Below, piece by piece: positions 1-4,628 of a DNA stretch of 8,362 bases (positions are counted from its first letter, which is position 1; every line of letters begins with the position of its first letter). Source of the DNA: Synechococcales cyanobacterium PMM_0002. GTDB taxonomy: Bacteria > Cyanobacteriota > Cyanobacteriia > Elainellales > Elainellaceae. The notes below the pieces were generated by a model, which did not search any database, was not told the DNA's origin, and was given only the letters and a program-made list of their open reading frames with translations. Location of the stretch: NCBI GenBank assembly GCA_949127925.1, contig CASBQX010000084.1, positions 1-8,362 of the forward strand, in the 5' to 3' direction. A program made the position numbers and the translations under genes.

Positions 1-135
1 TGCCTCATAATCTGCATCCGAGATATGACCTAGGCGAGTTAGTTCGAAGTTAATCTCATTTTCAATATCTGGTGTGAGTTGCTTAATGTGAAGAGCCTTT
101 GATACGAGTTTACGAATAACGTGGGTAGTTTTCAT
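1..135 (-). CDS. Small cyanobacterial hypothetical protein, N-terminal part (runs off left edge)
   Basis: The minus strand reads open from an ATG at 133-135 to the window edge, giving 45 residues that begin MKTTHVIRKLVSKALHIKQL. The segment contains the stretch LTPDIENEIN followed by a short acidic part ending in DADYEA. It has no signal peptide or membrane segment and looks soluble and helical. The wording resembles short (roughly 60-70 residue) conserved cyanobacterial proteins of unknown function that I recall only loosely, so the family is not named. The C-terminus lies outside the window. No good Shine-Dalgarno is seen; GGTAAT just upstream is weak. The gene is divergent from the STAS gene and shares the 372-base spacer with it. 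Confidence 0.6.
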   Translation of the reverse strand, partial: MKTTHVIRKLVSKALHIKQLTPDIENEINFELTRLGHISDADYEA

Positions 136-202
136 ACTATTACCATCGCAAAATCAGGGGAACGCTGACATCCTGATTCTCTGTCGAATCTCAAAACTGC
201 GG

Positions 203-263
203 CGTGATCCTAGCCCCGACAGAGACGTGATCTTCAGCCCGACTAGAGCGTGATTTAAATCAC
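203..263. repeat. 23-bp near-tandem repeat with three CGTGAT boxes
   Basis: The hexamer CGTGAT starts at 203, 226 and 249, an exact 23-base period. The first two units (203-225 and 226-248) also share CCCGAC at unit positions 13-18 and keep an A/G-rich end. The third unit diverges after CGTGAT and becomes a palindrome. A period close to two helical turns would place the three boxes on nearly the same DNA face, as in multi-site operators. It may equally be a decayed duplication. Confidence 0.55.
250..263. promoter_or_regulatory. Candidate CRP-family operator (perfect 14-bp palindrome)
   Basis: GTGATTTAAATCAC is a perfect palindrome of the form GTGA-N6-TCAC, the core recognised by CRP-type regulators (cyanobacterial SYCRP1 sites resemble TGTGA-N6-TCACA). 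The outer T and A of the full consensus are replaced by C and T here. It does not fit NtcA (GTA-N8-TAC). It lies 244 bases before the STAS start and 114 before the divergent gene, so it could serve either. The assignment to a protein is inference. Confidence 0.4.
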
Positions 264-507
264 TTCATTTTCCCAGTGCAAAAAAATTCCAGATCAGAAC
301 TGTATATTTCCGTACTGTTCGATCTAAATACTTGTTCAAAACTTTATAAAAGGCCGCTCGACGCTTAAAGTTTCCGCAAAATGACTTAGATTTGCTAGTT
401 TTTACAGAGTTGGGAGGCTATATTCTCTACATCTCAAATTTTAATTATTTTAATTTCCGACGTAAGATTGTTCACCATAGCGTAACCAGCGAAGCAGGAT
501 AGTAAAA

Positions 508-843
508 ATGCAGAACCTTCTAGTACATCCTTCCATGACCACTGTTCAGCCGACCGGGCACATCAATGCATCCAATGCGACGGAGTTCCAGCAGCAGCTT
601 TTGGAGACAGTATCGTCTGATCAGCACACCTCTATTCTGGTGGATCTCGGTCTGGTCGATTCATTAGACAGCGCCGGATTGATGTCATTGGTATCAGCGC
701 TGACTCTCTCTCAGCAAATGGATAAAGATTTTGGAATTTGCTGCGTTCCTGCTTCGATCCGCATTATTTTTGAAGTGACTCAGCTAGACCGAGCGTTCAA
801 AATCTTCGAAAATCGCTCTGCTTATGAGGCTGCGATCGCTTAG
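508..843 (+). CDS. STAS-domain protein, anti-sigma factor antagonist-like
   Basis: The 111-residue protein is one complete STAS domain, the length expected for stand-alone SpoIIAA/RsbV-type antagonists. A short N-terminal strand (about 3-16) leads to the GHINASNA turn. The core strand ILVDLGLV (43-50) is followed by the phosphorylation loop LDSAGL (53-58), in which Ser55 aligns with the serine phosphorylated by RsbW/SpoIIAB-type kinases. The usual D-S-S-G is D-S-A-G here. The C-terminal part (about 77-100) matches the family's last strand and helix. By family, it would bind an anti-sigma factor or partner-switching kinase in the cytoplasm and be switched by phosphorylation at Ser55 and a PP2C phosphatase. 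No partner gene lies nearby, so the pathway is unknown. The ATG has AGGA seven to eight bases upstream. Confidence 0.85.
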   Translation: MQNLLVHPSMTTVQPTGHINASNATEFQQQLLETVSSDQHTSILVDLGLVDSLDSAGLMSLVSALTLSQQMDKDFGICCVPASIRIIFEVTQLDRAFKIFENRSAYEAAIA

Positions 844-853
844 ATTCTGTTTG

Positions 854-896
854 AGTTTCCTCCGATGTTTCTAGCTCAGCACGCTGAGCTTAAACT
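854..896 (+). terminator. Hairpin directly after the STAS gene, possible weak terminator
   Basis: AGCTCAG (873-879) pairs with CTGAGCT (884-890) around a four-base loop. An outer AGTTT (854-858) can pair with AAACT (892-896). The structure begins eleven bases after the stop codon, but no T-run follows, so it may stabilise the 3' end or terminate only partly. Confidence 0.4.
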
Positions 897-1086
897 TGAG
901 GGAGATGCCGCTGTTGTGTGGACTGCTTAAATCCACTTAGATAGCATAGCTCCATTGGGGATGGAGTGATTGTAAATTCTAGGCAGAGATGCACCCTGAT
1001 TCTCTGTGCAGGGTAAACGGTCGCTAGATTTAGTGGGGCAATTTTGCAAGAGCTTCAATCCTGACTAAGCCAGGATACAGGCTCAG

Positions 1087-1126
1087 AAAAAGCGGACAGT
1101 AGAATTTAGTTTGCAGTCCGCTTTTT
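1087..1126 (+). terminator. Intrinsic terminator with A5/T5 flanks
   Basis: AAAAAGCGGAC (1087-1097) is perfectly complementary to GTCCGCTTTTT (1116-1126), giving a six-base GC-rich stem plus A:U pairs, an 18-base loop and five T at the end. The symmetric A-run means it could also work for minus-strand transcription. It lies 244 bases after the STAS stop, so it ends either a long 3' UTR or a separate transcript, and it insulates the promoter downstream. Confidence 0.75.
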
Positions 1127-1153
1127 GCTTGGGAGAAAACTGATATCTATAAT
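1125..1153 (+). promoter_or_regulatory. Sigma-70 type promoter for the radical SAM gene
   Basis: TTGCTT at 1125-1130 and a perfect TATAAT at 1148-1153 are separated by exactly 17 bases, the best promoter match in the window. Transcription would start near 1160 and give a leader of about 225 bases before the GTG at 1385. The -35 box overlaps the last two T of the preceding terminator. Confidence 0.7.
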
Positions 1154-1154
1154 C

Positions 1155-1191
1155 TAGAGGTCTTGAGAAATTTAGAGATCTTGAGAAAATT
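1155..1191. repeat. 18-19 bp tandem duplication in the radical SAM leader
   Basis: TAGAGGTCTTGAGAAATT (1155-1172) is followed at once by TAGAGATCTTGAGAAAATT (1173-1191), differing by one substitution and one inserted A. A dispersed third copy, TTAGAGATCTTAAGAAA, lies at 1346-1362, just before the ribosome binding site, with one mismatch over 17 bases against 1172-1188. The function is unknown. Confidence 0.65.
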
Positions 1192-1270
1192 TAGCATTGT
1201 GAAGGCTGAACAGTTAATAAAGCTCAGGTTTTGTGACTCAGAAGCGGCAAGACCAGTTCTGGCAAGTAGA

Positions 1271-1289
1271 AGTCAAATAGGATTTGACT
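1271..1289. promoter_or_regulatory. Inverted repeat AGTCAAAT-AGG-ATTTGACT in the radical SAM leader
   Basis: The arms at 1271-1278 and 1282-1289 are perfectly complementary, with a three-base spacer. The element could be a protein operator or a small RNA hairpin. The same arms recur as a larger inverted repeat in the rne leader (4296-4348), which makes a shared function conceivable. No known regulator consensus was recognised. Confidence 0.4.
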
Positions 1290-1384
1290 AGAAAATCTGT
1301 AAGTTTCTAGGTTGGCGCTCCTTAAACAGCTGGAGAGATTTAGTATTAGAGATCTTAAGAAACGTGCTGAAGTGAGGACAAGTA

Positions 1385-4060
1385 GTGAGTATTGCGGTTG
1401 AACAGTTGCTGACGTCAGACATTCTTCGCCCTGCGCGCTATTTGGGCAATGAGCTAGGAGCCGTCCACAAGCCTTGGCATGAGGCTCAGATTCGGTGGGT
1501 GCTGACCTATCCAGAGATCTATGAGGTGGGAGCCTCAAACCTGGGGCACATTATTCTTTATAGCATTCTCAATACTCAGCCTCGGCAGTTGTGCGATCGC
1601 GCCTACCTGCCCGCGCCCGACTTGGCGGCAAAATTGCAGGCTACCCGCACGCCTCTATTTGGGGTAGAGTCTCGGCGAGCTGTAACCGAATTCGATATTC
1701 TGGGCTTTAGTCTCAGCTACGAACTAGGTGCGACTAATATTTTGGAAATGCTGCACTTAGCGGGAATTCCCTTCACCTGGCAAGAGCGCAATGCCCCTGG
1801 TGCGTGGAATGTGGAGCAGGGAAGCTACCCGCTAATCTTTGCGGGCGGGCAAACGGCGACGTCTAACCCTGAACCCTATGCCGATTTCTTTGACTTCATT
1901 GCCCTCGGTGACGGCGAGGAGCTGCTGCCTGAAATTGGTTTGGTTTTGGAGGAAGGCAAAGCGGCAGGGCTAAGCCGGGAAGAGCTATTGCTAGATTTAG
2001 CTCAGGTTCCTGGCGTTTACGTTCCTCAATTTTATGCGCCCGGTGCTGGAGGAGCGGTGCATCCTAACCGGGATGGCGTGCCGGAACGAGTGCTGCGGCG
2101 AGTAGCGCCTCCTATGCCTGCCTATTCGATTGGGTTGGTGCCCTTTGTCGAAACTGTCCACGATCGCCTGGTGATCGAAATTCGTCGAGGCTGCACCCGA
2201 GGCTGTCGCTTTTGTCAGCCGGGGATGTTGACTCGGCCAGCGCGCGATGTTGAGCCGGAGCAGGTGATTGATACCATTGAGCGAGGGATGCGGGAAACGG
2301 GTTATAACGAGTTCTCTTTGCTTTCTCTCAGCTGTTCTGATTACTTGGCTCTGCCGGCGGTGGGGCTAGAAATCAAAAATCGCCTCAAAGATGAAAATAT
2401 TTCCCTGAGCTTACCAAGTCAGCGAGTTGATCGCTTTGATGAAAACATTGCCAACATCATTGGTGGCACCCGCAAGGGTGGGCTAACCTTTGCTCCAGAG
2501 GCAGGGACTCAGCGTCTGCGAGACATCATCAATAAGGGGTTAACCAACGAAGAATTGCTGCGAGGGGTGCAAACCGCCTACGAGCAGGGTTGGGATAAGG
2601 TGAAACTCTACTTTATGATCGGTTTGCCGGGAGAAACCGATGCCGATGTTTTGGGGATTGCCGAAACAATCCGCTGGCTCCAGCAAATGTGCTGCGCCAA
2701 AGGCCGTAGACCCATTAATTTTAATGTCACGATTTCTAACTTTACGCCCAAACCCCATACGCCGTTTCAGTGGCACTCGGTTTCTACCACTGAGTTTGAG
2801 CGCAAGCAAGCCTTGCTCCGGCAAGAATTTCGGACGATTAGAGGTTTAAAGGCTAACTTCACGGATGTCCACATTTCGGCGATGGAAGACTTTGTCGGAC
2901 GGGGCGATCGCCGTCTCTGTGCTGTGATCCATCGGGCTTGGGAGCTAGGAGCCCGCGAAGATTCTTGGTGGGAAAACCAAGAGCGAGCGTTTGCAGCCTG
3001 GACACAGGCGATCGCCGAATCTGACTTGACCTGGAAATACCGTCAAGTTGAGTCGGGCGAGTGGAACCTATTTGGTCAAGATGAAGGCGGTGGGATGAAG
3101 GCGGAAGCGGTTGCCTATAGTGCTCCTCTACCGTGGGATCATATTGATTCTGGAGTCGATAAAACTTGGCTTCAAGAGGATTTAATGCGGGCACTGGCGG
3201 CGGCGACCGTGCCAGATTGCTCGTTTGATGGCTGTTCGCATTGCGGGGTATGCGGAGCCGACTTTGGTCATAATGTGGTTGTGCCACCGCTGCCTGTTCC
3301 CAAGTTTGAACATCACTTTGTGCCTAACACAGCGCGATCGCAGCGGTTACGGGTCTGGTTTGGCAAACTCTACGATATGGCTTTAATTAGCCACTTAGAT
3401 CTGGTGCGGCTGTTTGATCGGGCGGTACGGCGGGCGGCTCTACCTGTTTCCTATACGGGCGGCTTTCATCCCAATCCCCGAATTGTTCCGGCTAGTGCGC
3501 TGCCGTTGGGAGCTACTAGTTCTGGCGAGGTCGTCGATTTTGATTTGACCACCGTGATGCCACCGGATGAGTTCTTGTCCCGACTGGCTGCTCAACTGCC
3601 GACGCATATTCCCCTGTTTCGGGTGGAGGCGATCGCCCCCCATACTCCTGCCGCAACCCAGCTATTAGAACGGGCTGAGTACTACCTCTTGGTGGGGCTA
3701 GTGGCAGAGGCCGAAACCACGGCTGTGGAACTAAACCAGCCGCCACAGCGCTGGATTGAATCTGTCCTGCAATCCTCAGAGCTGCTGTATGAGCAAACCA
3801 CCAAATCCGGCAAGCACCAGCAAATCAATTTGCGCGATCGCCTCTTTGAATTAGAGCTGATCGATGCCAATGCCGTTCCTACTCCCTTTGTCCAGCCGCC
3901 AACGCCAGATATTAGCATCGCTTTACGGTATGTTGGCAGCTGCCGCAATGATGGCACCCTGCTGCGGCCAGAACATCTAATCTATATGCTAGAACAGGTT
4001 TCTCACCAGCAACTTCAGCTCCTCCACAGCCATCGCCAGCGGCTAGAGTTCACGCTATAA
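1385..4060 (+). CDS. Radical SAM protein fused to DUF2344 (TIGR03960/TIGR03936 type)
   Basis: The 891-residue protein has three parts. Residues about 20-230 form a B12-binding-like Rossmann region (GASNLGHIILYS, LGFSLSYELGATN, IFAGGQTATSNPEP), without the DxHxxG histidine motif of true cobalamin binders. The radical SAM core follows, with the 4Fe-4S motif C270-x3-C274-x2-C277 in RRGCTRGCRFCQPG. From residue 655 comes DUF2344, with SHLDLVRLFDRAVRRA and SYTGGFHPNPR. Between them sits a second cysteine set, C612-x4-C617-x2-C620-x2-C623, perhaps binding zinc or an extra cluster. In many Firmicutes the two halves are separate adjacent genes next to an RNase G gene; here they are one polypeptide, as in other cyanobacteria. 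It presumably makes a 5'-deoxyadenosyl radical, but the substrate is unknown. The start is GTG, chosen because GAGG lies seven bases upstream. Six HIP1 sites lie inside. Confidence 0.88.
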   Translation: MSIAVEQLLTSDILRPARYLGNELGAVHKPWHEAQIRWVLTYPEIYEVGASNLGHIILYSILNTQPRQLCDRAYLPAPDLAAKLQATRTPLFGVESRRAVTEFDILGFSLSYELGATNILEMLHLAGIPFTWQERNAPGAWNVEQGSYPLIFAGGQTATSNPEPYADFFDFIALGDGEELLPEIGLVLEEGKAAGLSREELLLDLAQVPGVYVPQFYAPGAGGAVHPNRDGVPERVLRRVAPPMPAYSIGLVPFVETVHDRLVIEIRRGCTRGCRFCQPGMLTRPARDVEPEQVIDTIERGMRETGYNEFSLLSLSCSDYLALPAVGLEIKNRLKDENISLSLPSQRVDRFDENIANIIGGTRKGGLTFAPEAGTQRLRDIINKGLTNEELLRGVQTAYEQGWDKVKLYFMIGLPGETDADVLGIAETIRWLQQMCCAKGRRPINFNVTISNFTPKPHTPFQWHSVSTTEFERKQALLRQEFRTIRGLKANFTDVHISAMEDFVGRGDRRLCAVIHRAWELGAREDSWWENQERAFAAWTQAIAESDLTWKYRQVESGEWNLFGQDEGGGMKAEAVAYSAPLPWDHIDSGVDKTWLQEDLMRALAAATVPDCSFDGCSHCGVCGADFGHNVVVPPLPVPKFEHHFVPNTARSQRLRVWFGKLYDMALISHLDLVRLFDRAVRRAALPVSYTGGFHPNPRIVPASALPLGATSSGEVVDFDLTTVMPPDEFLSRLAAQLPTHIPLFRVEAIAPHTPAATQLLERAEYYLLVGLVAEAETTAVELNQPPQRWIESVLQSSELLYEQTTKSGKHQQINLRDRLFELELIDANAVPTPFVQPPTPDISIALRYVGSCRNDGTLLRPEHLIYMLEQVSHQQLQLLHSHRQRLEFTL

Positions 4061-4078
4061 ACCCCACCTTTCTTCCTA

Positions 4079-4115
4079 GGTGATGCACGGAGACATGAGA
4101 CTCCCATGCATCATC
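4079..4115 (+). terminator. Hairpin after the radical SAM gene, probable terminator
   Basis: TGATGCA (4081-4087) pairs with TGCATCA (4107-4113), and GGAG (4089-4092) with CTCC (4101-4104), around an eight-base loop with a small internal asymmetry. Two more pairs (one G-U) extend the base. The tail is T-containing, but a proper T-run appears only near 4135. Termination is likely but not certain; read-through into rne remains possible. Confidence 0.5.
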
Positions 4116-4181
4116 ACTTCTACGTAAATTCAAATTTTTCACAAATCATGCACTTTCCGCAGTGTTGCGACGTTTGCGCGC

Positions 4182-4187
4182 TATAAT
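4182..4187 (+). promoter_or_regulatory. Candidate -10 box of the rne promoter
   Basis: A perfect TATAAT sits 442 bases before the rne start. The bases 16-18 upstream (around GCAGTG) do not resemble a -35 box, so the promoter would need an activator or tolerate a weak -35, as many cyanobacterial promoters do. It would give a leader of about 435 bases. Confidence 0.45.
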
Positions 4188-4295
4188 TCACTCAAAAGAC
4201 GCTGATGCGAATTCAACGCCCTTGCGGTTGCCAGCAGATCAATCGGCAGCAGGACGTGGGTGATGTTCGTCTCCGCAGGTTTTTGAGACTGAAAT

Positions 4296-4348
4296 TAGTC
4301 AAATTGGTTACCTGGTCTCTGTGGAAAGGTAATGCCTGAATTTGACTA
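4296..4348 (+). promoter_or_regulatory. Large stem-loop in the rne leader
   Basis: TAGTCAAATT (4296-4305) is perfectly complementary to AATTTGACTA (4339-4348). Inside, TTACC (4308-4312) pairs with GGTAA (4328-4332), and GG (4306-4307) can pair with CC (4335-4336) past a two-base bulge. The arms are AU-rich, the kind of context RNase E recognises, so this could be a sensor for autoregulation. It is a structure by inspection only. Confidence 0.5.
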
Positions 4349-4459
4349 TTGAGCAGGAATTGCTCAGTGGATCATCCGTTTGGGATGTGAGAATTTTGTT
4401 CCCACGCTCTAAACGTATACCAGAATACGCAACTTCCTGTCTGCTCCGCGAATCATCGG

Positions 4460-4493
4460 CAATGTTCTGCAACCCATGAGTTGTAGGGCATTG
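4460..4493 (+). promoter_or_regulatory. Strong 14-bp hairpin in the rne leader
   Basis: CAATGTTCTGCAAC (4460-4473) pairs along its whole length with GTTGTAGGGCATTG (4480-4493), including three G-U wobbles, around the six-base loop CCATGA. The wobbles mean the pairing is of RNA rather than a DNA palindrome, which favours a real RNA element. It lies 40 bases upstream of the small leader ORF. Confidence 0.55.
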
Positions 4494-4532
4494 AAGTATT
4501 TTAGGTAGGAGATTTTTCTTCACCTTAGCATC

Positions 4533-4628
4533 ATGCCAGAGCTTTGTATTTCAAATAACAATTCACATCCCTGGGGCAGCACCGCGTCCATCCGTGCTCC
4601 CTGGGCTGCTCCCTTTCGAGGAAATTGA
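4533..4628 (+). CDS. Possible 31-residue upstream ORF (leader peptide) ending at the rne start
   Basis: An ATG at 4533 opens a 31-codon frame that ends with TGA at 4626-4628, the three bases immediately before the rne ATG (TGAATG). The peptide begins MPELCISNNN and is rich in Trp, Pro and Ala later (HPWGSTASI, APWAAPF). It is in the same frame as rne, so only the stop codon separates them. The rne ribosome binding site (GAGGAAA, 4618-4624) lies inside its last codons, so ribosomes on this ORF would cover the rne start and then release next to it. No well-spaced Shine-Dalgarno precedes the ORF (AGGAG is about 20 bases away), so translation is uncertain. It could be chance. Confidence 0.3.
   Translation: MPELCISNNNSHPWGSTASIRAPWAAPFRGN
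4574..4601 (+). promoter_or_regulatory. Hairpin just upstream of the rne ribosome binding site
   Basis: GGG (4574-4576) and AGCAC (4578-4582), with C4577 bulged, pair with GTGCT (4594-4598) and CCC (4599-4601) around an eleven-base loop. It ends 17 bases before the Shine-Dalgarno, which it leaves free, so it may mark or protect the ribosome landing site. It overlaps the small ORF. Confidence 0.4.
4618..4624 (+). promoter_or_regulatory. Ribosome binding site of rne
   Basis: GAGGAAA lies four bases before the ATG at 4629, with the AGGA core six bases away. This strong, well-spaced site fixes the start, which also matches the usual N-terminus of cyanobacterial RNase E. Confidence 0.8.

Larger units (their letters stand above)
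136..507. other. Divergent intergenic region between the small minus-strand gene and the STAS gene
   Basis: No coding sequence was found in these 372 bases. They contain an inverted repeat, AATCAGG at 152-158 with CCTGATT at 172-178, in what would be the leader of the minus-strand gene. A 23-base near-repeat block lies at 203-263. An AT-rich stretch spans about 425-460. A possible -10 box for the STAS gene (TATATT, 419-424) has no acceptable -35 partner at 16-18 bases, so the promoter is not assigned with confidence. Confidence 0.6.
844..1384. other. Long intergenic region with serial hairpins, terminator and promoter
   Basis: No convincing coding sequence lies in these 541 bases. Reading left to right there are inverted repeats at 873-890, 918-936, 950-966, 984-1014 and 1058-1076, and an intrinsic terminator at 1087-1126. 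A sigma-70 promoter at 1125-1153 follows, then a tandem repeat at 1155-1191 and an inverted repeat at 1271-1289. The part up to 1126 is either a structured 3' UTR of the STAS mRNA or an independent small RNA. The part from about 1160 is the leader of the radical SAM gene. Confidence 0.6.
4061..4628 (+). other. Intergenic region and long structured rne leader
   Basis: These 568 bases hold the hairpin after the radical SAM gene (4079-4115), then a TATAAT box (4182-4187). From roughly 4194 to 4628 comes a leader with hairpins at 4296-4348, 4351-4365, 4381-4404, 4414-4429, 4460-4493 and 4574-4601, and a short ORF at 4533-4628. No longer gene was found on either strand; a 71-residue minus-strand reading frame (4308-4523) resembles no protein I know. 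A long structured leader fits the known autoregulation of RNase E mRNAs. Confidence 0.65.

Noticed and set aside
250..263. NtcA binding site
   Set aside because: The palindrome is GTGA-N6-TCAC; NtcA needs GTA-N8-TAC.
332..350. TTGTTC and TATAAA as a promoter for the STAS gene
   Set aside because: The boxes are only seven bases apart, far from the 16-18 needed.
1284..1313. TTGACT as a -35 box for a second radical SAM promoter
   Set aside because: The only -10 at proper spacing is TAGGTT or worse, and TTGACT is better explained as an arm of the inverted repeat.
1224..1538. 104-residue minus-strand frame overlapping the radical SAM start
   Set aside because: It overlaps a strongly supported gene and its leader, and has composition of random translation.
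2540..3957. Several 67-142 residue frames inside the radical SAM gene
   Set aside because: All are antisense or out-of-frame shadows of a well-supported coding sequence with intact motifs.
4308..4523. 71-residue minus-strand frame in the rne leader
   Set aside because: No recognisable family and no convincing ribosome binding site, and it covers the hairpin-rich leader where inverted repeats explain the sequence better.
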